Source of the DNA: Gp6-AA40 sp036274155
Lineage (GTDB): Bacteria > Acidobacteriota > Vicinamibacteria > Vicinamibacterales > UBA2999
NCBI GenBank assembly: GCA_036274155.1
Contig: DASUGH010000052.1
Span: 32,179-96,178, forward strand
Length of the DNA stretch: 64,000 nt
Direction of reading: 5' to 3'
Of the stretch, positions 44,100 to 52,069 are shown in pieces. The notes under the pieces were generated by a model, which was not told where the DNA came from, did not search any database, and was given only the letters and a program-made list of their open reading frames with translations. The translations under genes were made by a program, and so were the position numbers. The stretch's first letter is position 1. Every line of letters begins with the position of its first letter.

Positions 44100-45147
44100 C
44101 CTCCGCAATCGTTCCACCACCGATGCGGTCCTTGAGCTGTACTGTGCCTTCCTGAAGCTCCATGAGTCGCTTCACGATCGCCAGGCCGAGTCCGGTTCCA
44201 TTGACGCGAGTTGTGAAGAACGGCTCGAAGATGCGGTCGCGAATCTCCGAGGGAACACCTGGTCCCCGGTCGCAGATCGCAATTCGACATACGCCCTCGC
44301 CCGCGACCGCTCGCAGCTCGACGTCCTTGTCGGGCGCCACCTGACACGCATTCAACGCCAGGTTCAACAGCGCCGCCCGCAGCATCTCGGGATCCGCGTT
44401 CGCTTTCACCTCATCGCCGACTACGGTGATGGCGGCCCCGTGCCGTCCCGTCGTCACCTGCGCGCTGCTCGCGACATCACGCATCAACGTCTTGAGATCC
44501 ACCGGCTGACGACGGGGCGGACGTGGGTGTGCATAGAGGAGGAGATCCTCGACCTTGTCGTTCAAGCTGTCGATGCGCTGAATCATCGCCGCGATCGCAC
44601 TGCGATCGCGCGGTTCGCTGATACGCCGATCGATGACCTGCAGGCCGGCTCGCAGGCCGGCGAGCGGGTTGCGAACCTCGTGTGCGACCATGGCGGCGAG
44701 CTGACCGAGCTGCGCCAGGGCGGCCTGCTCTCTCAGCTGGGCCTCGGCCTGCTTGCGGGCAGTGATGTCGTAGCGGATCGCAAGGTACTGGCGCGGCTTG
44801 CCGTTGCCATCCATGAACGGCACGATGGTCGTGTCGACCCAATAGAGCGATCCATCCTTCGCCCGGTTCCGGATTTCACCCCGCCACACCTGACCCCGGG
44901 CAATCGTGTGCCACAGGTCCCTCATGAACGCCTTCGGATGATGTCCGGAGTTCACGATCCGGTGATCCTGGCCGATCAACTCCTGGCGTGAGTACTGTGA
45001 AATCTCGCAGAACTTGTCGTTCGCGTAGGTGATGACGCCCCGACGATCGGTGGCCGCAACGATGGCCGACTGATCGAGGGCATAGCGGATCTCCTCCAGG
45101 CTCCTCAAAGAATCGGCCATCGTCTGGGACGTCGTGGCGCTGTCCAT
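44077..45147 (-). CDS. PAS-domain sensor histidine kinase
   Basis: A soluble 356-residue kinase from the ATG at 45147. The PAS domain (about 20-135) has YANDKFCEISQYSRQELIGQ and ends with RYDITARKQAE. The HisKA domain has phospho-acceptor His in AAMVAHEVRNPLAGLRAGL. The ATPase has NLALNACQVAP, CDRGPGVPSEI and GTGLGLAIVKR. It resembles NtrB/AtoS-type kinases that work with sigma-54 activators, but no response regulator is adjacent. There are no membrane helices, so the signal is likely cytoplasmic. Confidence 0.88.
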   Translation of the reverse strand: MDSATTSQTMADSLRSLEEIRYALDQSAIVAATDRRGVITYANDKFCEISQYSRQELIGQDHRIVNSGHHPKAFMRDLWHTIARGQVWRGEIRNRAKDGSLYWVDTTIVPFMDGNGKPRQYLAIRYDITARKQAEAQLREQAALAQLGQLAAMVAHEVRNPLAGLRAGLQVIDRRISEPRDRSAIAAMIQRIDSLNDKVEDLLLYAHPRPPRRQPVDLKTLMRDVASSAQVTTGRHGAAITVVGDEVKANADPEMLRAALLNLALNACQVAPDKDVELRAVAGEGVCRIAICDRGPGVPSEIRDRIFEPFFTTRVNGTGLGLAIVKRLMELQEGTVQLKDRIGGGTIAEVTVPRAA

Positions 45148-45434
45148 GCGTCGTCGCCAAATGCACGTGTCGCGCCAACCATACTGTAACGTCCGTTGTC
45201 GCGGCACTGACTACGGGCCAGCGGAAACTTCCCTACCGCCGCGAAGTCATTCGCCACCTCCGAACCCGCAGCACGCCCTTACAGCCGGTTTCCACCGCAG
45301 CTTGCGGCATTTCGGTTGCTCGTTGTGCTCGGGGTGGTCTCGGCTATCTGAGCTGTCCAAACTCGCACGCGTCGGAGAATTCCCCGATGATTCCGAGGCC
45401 AGAGCGTGCGATCGGAGTGATGTCATGACTGAGA

Positions 45435-46745
45435 TCAACCACGCTCGGTATGACCGGGTCGCTTCATCGTCTCGAGCGGCCGGAGGAATCGCGTCAGCAG
45501 GAAACGCTGATACGCGTGTGCGTGCGCCCCCCGGCCGAACCGAAGGAAGCGCGCCAGTTCGGGCCCGTAGGACCGACACAGGTAGCCGAGCCGCTGTGGA
45601 TATCGGAGCCAGACCCGCGCGGACTCGTGCGAAATACCGTACCGCCGCGCCACCACGTCGCGGGAGAACAACTTGGTCAGCACCCGTCTCCGTTCTCCCA
45701 TCGACCGGCTCCACATCAGGTCGAAGAAGTCCGGGAACAACGATGCGTCGCGGGGATGCTGGGCAAGCACCTGCGCCGCCGCCCGCACGATCCGCCGATC
45801 GAACGAGGTCGCCGCGAGATCGTCGAGGGCATGATCCGGCACCGGGGCTCCGAGAAGCTCGCGGGAAAGCACCAGCGGAACGTACGTGAAGCTACCGGTC
45901 CGCCATTGCAAGGCCCGACGCGTCACGGCGATCCAGTCGATGCGGCCGGAGTGATGGCGCACGACTTCCGCGATATCGCACAACGGCCGAAGCCCTGATG
46001 TCAGTTTGTGCTTGCACGCATGGAGGCACAAATGCAACAGCGTATCAGCCGGCGACAACGTCATCGAGTCGATGCCGGCGATCGTGGCTGGAACGGCCCG
46101 GGCCCAGATGCCATCGAGATCGGGTCGACAGATCCATGACGGAACGACGAGATCCCAGTGCAGCTCGATGCAGAGGGCAGGCAGCCCGTCTGGCTGTTTG
46201 CGATAGGCGAGATGGTAGTCGTGCCGGCGATGCCAGTCTTCGGCTCGAGACCACTCACGGTTCAGCCCGTATCCGCGCGCGATCAGGAACTGCTCGACGT
46301 GGGCCACCTGCTCCGGGCGAACGAGCAGGTCGAGGTCGCGCATCGGACGGAGGCCACGGTCACCATAGACCTTCTCCGCCAGCGCCGCTCCCTTCAGGGC
46401 GATGACGTCGATGCGCCGGCTGCGCGCCCAGTCCAGGAGACGGGCGAGCTCGTCGAACAGAAGGGTATTGCGCAGCGCGTTCGCCGCTCGCGCACGCCGG
46501 AGGCTCGTGAGGATCGACGCGGGAATGACGGCCGGCAGATCGATGGTCTCGAACGCACGCAGGAGCAGCGGTGCCACATCGTGGTGGAAGGCCAGCTCGA
46601 GCAGCTGCTCCCAGTCGAGCGGCGCGGCCAGCGCCTGAGCGAGACGCGACTGGTCGGCTGCCGACAGGTGAGTCCGGGCGCCCGCTACGAGGACTTCCCA
46701 CTGTGAATTCGGCGCTCCCCGAAAACCGCGAACCCGCCCGCGCAA
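45435..46745 (-). CDS. RiPP-cluster nucleotidyltransferase (NTP_transf_5 family)
   Basis: Last gene of the peptide operon. The TTG at 46745 was chosen because GGAGAGGGG lies just upstream. The 436-residue protein carries the family motif IALKGAALAEKVYGDRGLRP followed by MRDLDLLV, where the Asp pair is the expected metal site. Members of this family (PadeN type) accompany lasso clusters that also encode an HprK-like kinase, and are proposed to add nucleotidyl groups to phosphorylated peptide. The link to the precursor here is inferred from its place in the operon. Confidence 0.85.
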   Translation of the reverse strand: MRGRVRGFRGAPNSQWEVLVAGARTHLSAADQSRLAQALAAPLDWEQLLELAFHHDVAPLLLRAFETIDLPAVIPASILTSLRRARAANALRNTLLFDELARLLDWARSRRIDVIALKGAALAEKVYGDRGLRPMRDLDLLVRPEQVAHVEQFLIARGYGLNREWSRAEDWHRRHDYHLAYRKQPDGLPALCIELHWDLVVPSWICRPDLDGIWARAVPATIAGIDSMTLSPADTLLHLCLHACKHKLTSGLRPLCDIAEVVRHHSGRIDWIAVTRRALQWRTGSFTYVPLVLSRELLGAPVPDHALDDLAATSFDRRIVRAAAQVLAQHPRDASLFPDFFDLMWSRSMGERRRVLTKLFSRDVVARRYGISHESARVWLRYPQRLGYLCRSYGPELARFLRFGRGAHAHAYQRFLLTRFLRPLETMKRPGHTERG

Positions 46746-46756
46746 TGTCCCCTCTC

Positions 46757-47035
46757 CTACTGCTCCCGGTGGCAGGCGAGGCGCTGTTCGACGAGGGCGT
46801 CCAGAAGGATCGTCACACTCTGGGCGGCCCTCTCGGCGCTCACGTCGTACCGCCGCTGCAGCTCCCGCGCAATCGCCTCCCGTTCCAGCCCCTGTTTGAG
46901 GCACTGCCAGATCACGCTGCCGGTTGCGTTCAGGCTGAAATACTTCTTCGTCCCGAGATGCAGCAGGACCGTCTCGTGCCCGTCCAGTTCCGTGTCTACG
47001 ACATCGGGATGAGGAGCTATCGCGCCTTGTGACAT
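46757..47035 (-). CDS. PqqD/B1-type RiPP recognition protein
   Basis: A 92-residue RiPP recognition element. PqqD-like strands and helices are clear: DTELDGHETVLLHLGTKKYF, then LNATGSVIWQCLKQGLEREA and a final QSVTILLDALVEQRL. Such proteins bind the precursor leader and bring it to the enzymes. The ATG at 47035 overlaps the end of the radical SAM gene by 19 bp, a strong sign of co-translation. The nucleotidyltransferase gene follows 11 bp after the stop. Confidence 0.88.
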   Translation of the reverse strand: MSQGAIAPHPDVVDTELDGHETVLLHLGTKKYFSLNATGSVIWQCLKQGLEREAIARELQRRYDVSAERAAQSVTILLDALVEQRLACHREQ

Positions 47036-48036
47036 GCGGACTCCTGGTCCTCGCCAGCCGATGCGACCACCATCGGGCGAACGACCTGCAACGGGGCGGT
47101 CTCTTCGAAATATCGAACGCAATACAGACACGGCGAGTAATCTCGCGGCTCCAGCGCTCCCCGCTCGAACCGCCGTCGCTTGGCGGCCCGATATTCCGCG
47201 ACCATTGTTTCGAGTCTCTCGAGGCACTCTCGCAGCGGCGCGTGCGCGAGGTTTCCGGCGCGATCACGGCCGCCAAGGTGCTCTCCATTTCCGGACAGGT
47301 GACAACAGAGCGTGACGTTGCCGCGGTAGTCGACGTTGAACTCCTCCAGTTCGAGAGGGCCGCACGGGAAGAACGGTGAGTCGGCGTGATACCCGGGAGC
47401 CATGCCGACGGGCACGGTCGCACGCGACCGTCGATCCCAGATCTCCTGCTCTGCCGCCAGCCGCTCGTCCAGCGACAGTTCGAGATCATCGGCGCCAGGA
47501 GACCTGGGCATCAAGTGTCCGAAGCGAACGCCCCCGCTTCCGAGCCGAGCCGCCAGCTCGATCATCGCTTCGATCTCGTGTCGATTCCGCTTCGTCAACA
47601 CCATGTTGAGCGTGAACGGCAGCCTTCGCGCGACGCAGATGCTGGCCGCACGCATGACGCTTCGAAACGAACCTGGCCCGCGCAGCCGATCGTGCGTCCG
47701 CTCGCGTGCGCCATCCAGGCTGAAGGTAACGCCGAGAAACGCCTTCCCATGACCAGCCAGCCATGAATACAGCCGCGGGAACGTGCTCCCGTTGCTGACG
47801 AAGCTGAACGTCAAGCCGCTCTCGACCGTGTCGCGGACGATCTCGCGGAAGCGGCGATGCAGTGTCGGCTCGCCGCCGGTGAAGCTCAGATGCGTGACGC
47901 CGCAGGCGCTCGCCTCTCCCAACAATCGTTGCAGAACCACGTCTGGCAGGTCGCCAGTGCCGGCGTGGCGATCGTCGAAGCAGTGCGCGCAGCGGAGGTT
48001 GCAGCGGTCCGTCAACTCGACGACGAGGCGAATCAT
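47017..48036 (-). CDS. Radical SAM/SPASM-like peptide-modifying enzyme
   Basis: A 339-residue radical SAM protein. The [4Fe-4S] motif is C12-x3-C16-x2-C19 (CNLRCAHC) and the SAM-binding GGEP is at 54-57. The C-terminal part has further Cys in FPCGP, VTLCCHL and SPCLYCVRYF, the layout of a SPASM/twitch auxiliary-cluster domain, as in enzymes that crosslink or epimerise peptides. The ATG at 48036 overlaps the kinase stop by 4 bp. It occupies the place where lasso clusters carry the asparagine-synthetase-like cyclase. Confidence 0.9.
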   Translation of the reverse strand: MIRLVVELTDRCNLRCAHCFDDRHAGTGDLPDVVLQRLLGEASACGVTHLSFTGGEPTLHRRFREIVRDTVESGLTFSFVSNGSTFPRLYSWLAGHGKAFLGVTFSLDGARERTHDRLRGPGSFRSVMRAASICVARRLPFTLNMVLTKRNRHEIEAMIELAARLGSGGVRFGHLMPRSPGADDLELSLDERLAAEQEIWDRRSRATVPVGMAPGYHADSPFFPCGPLELEEFNVDYRGNVTLCCHLSGNGEHLGGRDRAGNLAHAPLRECLERLETMVAEYRAAKRRRFERGALEPRDYSPCLYCVRYFEETAPLQVVRPMVVASAGEDQESACHKAR

Positions 48037-49046
48037 GACTGCTCCGCCCGCTGAATCAGGTCGAGAACGGCTGCGGGCTGACGATGGAGGTCGCGTCCGG
48101 CATCGAGGCGATACGCATCGGCCTGCCGCGCGAGGCACCCGAGCACCGCCAGGTGCCGGGTCATGCAGGCCCGGTCGAACAGTTGCGGACCGCTTGCATT
48201 CAGCAGACGCTGCACGGTTGACGCAACGTCGAGCCTCACGATCGTGCTGCGCTCTGCGTCCACGATGGTCGGGAAGAGCACCAGCCGGGGCCTCGACTCT
48301 GCCACCCGGCGATCGGCGTAGCGCTCGTCGATGTGGAGTTGCCGCCGCACCCCGCCGGCCGCGTCCACCGTTTCGCGGCCGAGCCGCATGTCTTCGTACG
48401 ACGATGCGGCGGCTCCGTCCACATAGAACTGCGTACGCAAGGTCAGCGCATGGACAGTCTGGCTGCGCTGGCACAGCAGCACTGCATCGTCGGACGAGTA
48501 CCCCCATCCGGCCCTGATCAGCCCGACGGCCAGCGTCGACTTGCCGCTGCCGGAAGGTCCGACGATCAGCGTCCCCGCTGCGTCGGGCGCCACGACCGCG
48601 GCGGCGTGGAGGCTGAAGTACCCCAGCGGACGCAGGAGCGCGAGGATGCAGAAGCTCCAGAACTGCGACTGCACGAGCCGTGGTCGGCGATGAAACGAGT
48701 CGTCCAGGTAGGCGTCTGCCTGCGAATGGCCGGCACGAATGTGCAGCGTGGACAGGCCGTCGGTCACGTACGAACCGTGATCGTCGTCGAGGATGCGAAA
48801 CTCGCGGGTGTCGTAGCGGATGCTCGCGCCGGAAGGCGCGTCGTTGCCGCAAGGGTGCAGGTGCAGCGTCGCTGAACGAACCGCATCAGCGGCAGCTCCG
48901 GCTTCCGGCACTGAGCCGAGCGACGCGCAGAGACCGTGCAGACCGGCGGCATCCGCGAGGTCAGCCGGCTCGACCCTCAACGCGACCGTGTCGAAGCGAT
49001 ACACGGGCATATCGACGGGGCGTGGCCTGCGGTCACGTGCGTGCAC
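48033..49046 (-). CDS. HprK-like peptide kinase of the RiPP cluster
   Basis: A 337-residue protein with a C-terminal HPr-kinase-like domain: Walker A GPSGSGKST (163-171), preceded by YFSLHAAAVV and followed by YSSDDAVLL (compare VADD in HprK). The N-terminal half is unrelated to true HprK. It resembles PadeK/ThcoK-type kinases that phosphorylate a Ser near the C-terminus of lasso precursors. The start is GTG with GAGGCGA upstream; an internal ATG at 49010 is an alternative. It overlaps the radical SAM gene by 4 bp. Confidence 0.82.
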   Translation of the reverse strand: MHARDRRPRPVDMPVYRFDTVALRVEPADLADAAGLHGLCASLGSVPEAGAAADAVRSATLHLHPCGNDAPSGASIRYDTREFRILDDDHGSYVTDGLSTLHIRAGHSQADAYLDDSFHRRPRLVQSQFWSFCILALLRPLGYFSLHAAAVVAPDAAGTLIVGPSGSGKSTLAVGLIRAGWGYSSDDAVLLCQRSQTVHALTLRTQFYVDGAAASSYEDMRLGRETVDAAGGVRRQLHIDERYADRRVAESRPRLVLFPTIVDAERSTIVRLDVASTVQRLLNASGPQLFDRACMTRHLAVLGCLARQADAYRLDAGRDLHRQPAAVLDLIQRAEQS

Positions 49047-49064
49047 TCGCCTCGTATGGCGCCT

Positions 49065-49253
49065 CTAGGCCTCCGGAGGACTGAACGCGCCGAAGAACTG
49101 GCCCGTGACCGACGTCAGTGCTCCGTGTGGAGTCAGCTTCGGTTCGATGAACGTCAGCTTCGGCTCTTGCCAGTCCTGCCGGTCGTCAGCGCCACCGGTT
49201 TCGGCGTTGGTCTTGGCATCGTCGCGATCTGGACGCGCGTCGTCAGTTTTCAT
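49065..49253 (-). CDS. RiPP precursor peptide with lasso-type leader motif
   Basis: A 62-residue peptide with AGGAG 5 bases before its ATG. The N-terminal 27 residues are hydrophilic and acidic. EPKLT occurs twice (30-34 and 37-41). From Phe35 the spacing YxxPxLxxxGxxxxxT is matched (F35, P38, L40, G44, T50), the leader motif read by B1-type proteins. By lasso rules the leader ends at G51 and the core is QFFGAFSPPEA. The core has one Ser (58) and no Asp/Glu at ring position 7-9. It lies between the B2 protease and kinase genes. Confidence 0.85.
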   Translation of the reverse strand: MKTDDARPDRDDAKTNAETGGADDRQDWQEPKLTFIEPKLTPHGALTSVTGQFFGAFSPPEA

Positions 49254-49263
49254 GGCCTGCTCC

Positions 49264-49680
49264 TCAGGGACTGGACCATCGTGCCGAATGGGAGTACGTG
49301 ATCGTCAGTTGCTCGAGTGAGTGAGACTCGGAGATGGGAACGCCATCGAGCGTCACCCAACTGTGGCCGGAGAGTCCGGCGCCTGCGCGGTGCACTCCGA
49401 AATGGATCGCGGCGGGATAGCCCATTCTCGTCAGCTCGCGGTAGAGCGCGAGCGACTGGCGCATGCACGCGCGCGGGAAGATCGGCAGCGAGAAGAGCGG
49501 AAGGCGGCTGACCCGCGAGACGATTGCTGCCACGCGGGCTGGATCGAGTCGCGGCGTGGAGAGCCGCGCGTGAAGCGACGCTTCTCGACACAACCCCGGC
49601 AGCGAGCACCAGCGTACCATCGCCGCACTCCACCACATCCACCATCCCACGCGGATCGCACACAGATACTCGCTGAGCAT
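49264..49680 (-). CDS. McjB/B2-type leader peptidase (transglutaminase-like)
   Basis: A 138-residue protein of the lasso B2 family, the cysteine protease that removes the leader. The catalytic set is visible: Cys72 in PRACMRQSLALYREL, His106 in GHSWVTLDGVPISES, and Asp112. The N-terminal part is short and Trp-rich. The start at 49680 is the most upstream plausible ATG; the ATG at codon 21 is possible. It is the first gene of the operon, and the precursor ATG is 10 bp after its stop. Confidence 0.85.
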   Translation of the reverse strand: MLSEYLCAIRVGWWMWWSAAMVRWCSLPGLCREASLHARLSTPRLDPARVAAIVSRVSRLPLFSLPIFPRACMRQSLALYRELTRMGYPAAIHFGVHRAGAGLSGHSWVTLDGVPISESHSLEQLTITYSHSARWSSP

Positions 49681-49683
49681 CCA

Positions 49684-49780
49684 ACACCGCTAACAGCCCG
49701 TGGTTTCTCTGTGTCTCTGTGTCTCTGTGCCTCGGTGGCGAAAATCTCGGTGCCTCACAGGCCGATACGATTTCACCACG
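49684..49780. repeat. Dispersed CTCTGTG-type intergenic repeat, copy 1
   Basis: A stretch with CTCTGTG repeated three times, followed by CCTCGGTGGCGAAAATCT and CGGTGCCTCACAGG. A related copy lies at 58635-58735. It sits upstream of the RiPP operon, where its promoter is expected. Confidence 0.6.
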
Positions 49781-49858
49781 GCCTGGCCTGAAATCGATGG
49801 TTTCAGCCACTCTACCGTATTGTTTCGTATCAAGTGCGGTGTCCGACTAGTGTCCCGG

Positions 49859-50077
49859 ATGAGAGATTCGCTGACAAAATCTCGCGAGGCTTGCGAGGAT
49901 CCTGCTCGTGAACACTCTCGTGTTCCTGTCCATGAGCGCGACAGACTGTCCGAGGGTCGAATCCATCCAGTGTCACTGTGGGGTGCAATTTTGCTGTTCG
50001 CTTCGGGAGCTGTGTTTTTCGGAGTGATTCAGCCAAGTGCGGCTTGGAGCGAGTTCGCGACATGGCTGGTTAGATAG
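49859..50077 (+). CDS. Small hypothetical membrane protein
   Basis: A possible 72-residue protein: a charged N-terminus of about 40 residues and one membrane helix (about 43-62, LWGAILLFASGAVFFGVIQP). No family was recognised and no ribosome-binding site is clear. It lies between the RiPP operon and the next gene. It may be a chance frame. Confidence 0.3.
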   Translation: MRDSLTKSREACEDPAREHSRVPVHERDRLSEGRIHPVSLWGAILLFASGAVFFGVIQPSAAWSEFATWLVR

Positions 50078-50211
50078 CCGAGCTGAACCCGCGCTTCGCC
50101 CATCCCCCACGGCCCAACGGCGGGAGGACCTCGAACGCGCCGAGCATTGTGCCAGCCGCGATGACCTGATCGAACGCCGCACCGGATAGCAGCGGAGGTC
50201 GCTGTTACATA

Positions 50212-51162
50212 ATGGCGGCTATGCGGATGCTCCTGGTCTTGATTCTGCTCGGCGGAACGTCCTTCGCGCTCGTCAGCGCGCAGGGAAACAGCCGGACGGT
50301 CTGGTCGGGCACTGTCGGGCAGCGGCAGGTCGTCATCGAGGAACGGTGGACGCCGCCATTCACCGACAATCTCGTGAGCGTGCGCGTCAGCGCTTCCGGA
50401 AAGACGTCGACGATCCCGATTTCCACCGCCGGGCGTTCGCCGGACATGGTCGTCCCATGGGCGTCGGATCGCCTGGTGGTGATTACGGCCGAAATGGCGT
50501 CGATCGTCGACCTGGTGTCGGAGCTGGTCGTTGACCAGTTCTTCGTCGCGCGGCCGTCGATCTCACCAACCGGGAGATTCATCGCCTACCGGCGCTTCTT
50601 CCAGCCGCCGTGGTCGCAGGACGAGGACGTGCTGCTGGTGTACGACGTCGGGAGCAGCGTCCCCCTCAACCGCCTGCCGTCGAACGCCCGGGGCATGGAG
50701 GCGATGCGCGATGTCGGGCTCCCGGTGTTTCCCGAGTGGCACCGTGCCAACCGGAAGTACCGGGGCCGCAACGATACGCCTGGCGCGCCGATTGAGACGC
50801 TGCGATCTGCTGTCGTCTGGGCGACCGACAGCGATTTCGTCTTCCTGGGGGCACGCGGTGGGGCCGCGGATCCTGATGCCGCACTCGCCATCCACCACGT
50901 GCATGTGCGCGGCGCCGGGCAACCTCCGGTCCTTCGCTCACAGGCGATAGATGCGAGCAAGCTGATCGATCTGGCCGGATATGACAACCCCAGACCGGCG
51001 AGCGGCGCACCGCTCCTTTACGCGCGGGATATCAAGGTGATGGATTGCGCACGGAGCGTGTGTCAGGCGCAGATCGAGTGGATACCCACCCAGGGCTTGC
51101 GCGCGCCCTCACTTGACGTGACATTCTCAATCGACGCGACGGCCGGCGGCGATCGCCGCTGA
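50212..51162 (+). CDS. Exported protein of unknown function
   Basis: A 316-residue protein with an N-terminal signal peptide ending near LVSAQ. The mature part is mostly beta-type and includes a WD40-like stretch (ISPTGRFIAYRRFFQPP). It has two Cys near the C-terminus (DCARSVCQAQ) that could form a disulfide. No catalytic motif was seen. AGCGGAGG lies about 12 bases before the first ATG; the second Met at 50221 is an equally good start. Confidence 0.6.
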   Translation: MAAMRMLLVLILLGGTSFALVSAQGNSRTVWSGTVGQRQVVIEERWTPPFTDNLVSVRVSASGKTSTIPISTAGRSPDMVVPWASDRLVVITAEMASIVDLVSELVVDQFFVARPSISPTGRFIAYRRFFQPPWSQDEDVLLVYDVGSSVPLNRLPSNARGMEAMRDVGLPVFPEWHRANRKYRGRNDTPGAPIETLRSAVVWATDSDFVFLGARGGAADPDAALAIHHVHVRGAGQPPVLRSQAIDASKLIDLAGYDNPRPASGAPLLYARDIKVMDCARSVCQAQIEWIPTQGLRAPSLDVTFSIDATAGGDRR

Positions 51163-51172
51163 CACGGCTCTG

Positions 51173-52051
51173 TCATTTGGATGCCTTGACCAGCCCACGC
51201 TTGATCTGCAGCACTTCGCTGTCAGGCGTGCCTCTCTGATAGAGAGCGGTCTCCCAGCTGCCGTACAACGGGTTTGGCAGCAGTATCCACGTCCTGCCCC
51301 AACGGCTGCCATGTTTGACGGCGAGGTCTCGCCTCGCCTGCGGGGAGAGATTCGCCGTCGACACGAAGTCGTTCATGTCGTCGCCAATGAGCAGAAGGAT
51401 CCGGTGAGTCCTGGCGACGACGGACCGTCGAACGGTCTTGTCTGACGTCCAGCCATTCTCGTCCACGCACAGTACCGTCTCGTCTGAGGCGTCGATGCCG
51501 AGCGCTTTCAGATTCTCGATGGTGCTCTGCTGCTCGGACGCACGTCGATTCGTAATGAACAACACCGCGACACCTTTGTTCCTCGCGGCGTTGAGAAAGT
51601 CGACGGCGCCTGGCACGGCGGTCGCCAGCTTCCTAGCGACCCAATCCTCCCAGGTCTTTTGAACGTACACAGTTCGGTCGAGGACGAGCTGTGCCTGATA
51701 CATGCTGTTGTCGAGGACCGTCTCGTCCAGATCGAGCACCACCGCCGGAGGCAAGGACTCGTAGCCGGCGGTCTGCTCGAGAGCAGCGGTCCACGTCTTC
51801 TCAGCGATGGCAGCATCCAGGAGAGAAGCCGCGAGGCGGTAGGCGCTCGACGCCAGGACCCAGGACTCGGCGGCGGTTTGCGTCCAGAGGACGCCCTGGA
51901 GTTGCTCGTGCGTGTCGCGCAGTCCAGCCTGAGGCGTCGCGGCGGATGCCTTTGGCGGGTGAGCGCTGGCGTTCGTGTGGGTAGAGCAGCCGGTAGCGAA
52001 GAGAGAAGTCGCGAGGGCTACGGCCACAGCCGCGTGCAGGTTGCGTCGCAT
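51173..52051 (-). CDS. 5'-nucleotidase, lipoprotein e(P4) family (class C acid phosphatase)
   Basis: Outer-membrane HAD-type phosphatase that removes phosphate from nucleotides such as NMN. The 292-residue protein has a lipoprotein signal with lipobox ATGC. The HAD motif I is PAVVLDLDETVLDNSMYQAQ, with the nucleophile and acid Asp. Motif II lies in VLFITNRRASEQ and the acidic motif IV in LLIGDDMNDF. Length and the closing LPNPLYGSWE are typical of the e(P4) family. Confidence 0.9.
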   Translation of the reverse strand: MRRNLHAAVAVALATSLFATGCSTHTNASAHPPKASAATPQAGLRDTHEQLQGVLWTQTAAESWVLASSAYRLAASLLDAAIAEKTWTAALEQTAGYESLPPAVVLDLDETVLDNSMYQAQLVLDRTVYVQKTWEDWVARKLATAVPGAVDFLNAARNKGVAVLFITNRRASEQQSTIENLKALGIDASDETVLCVDENGWTSDKTVRRSVVARTHRILLLIGDDMNDFVSTANLSPQARRDLAVKHGSRWGRTWILLPNPLYGSWETALYQRGTPDSEVLQIKRGLVKASK

Positions 52052-52069
52052 GTGTACTAACGGTAGGGG

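Noticed and set aside
46746..47489. N-terminal extension of the nucleotidyltransferase through the PqqD and radical SAM genes.
   Set aside because: The in-frame sequence is not protein-like, and the TTG at 46745 has a strong ribosome-binding site.
45435..49680. Calling the cluster a plain lasso-peptide cluster.
   Set aside because: No asparagine-synthetase-like cyclase gene is present and the core has no acid at ring position 7-9.
49250..49810. Longer overlapping frame across the B2 gene.
   Set aside because: Its protein has no family pattern; the shorter frame carries the Cys-His-Asp protease motifs.
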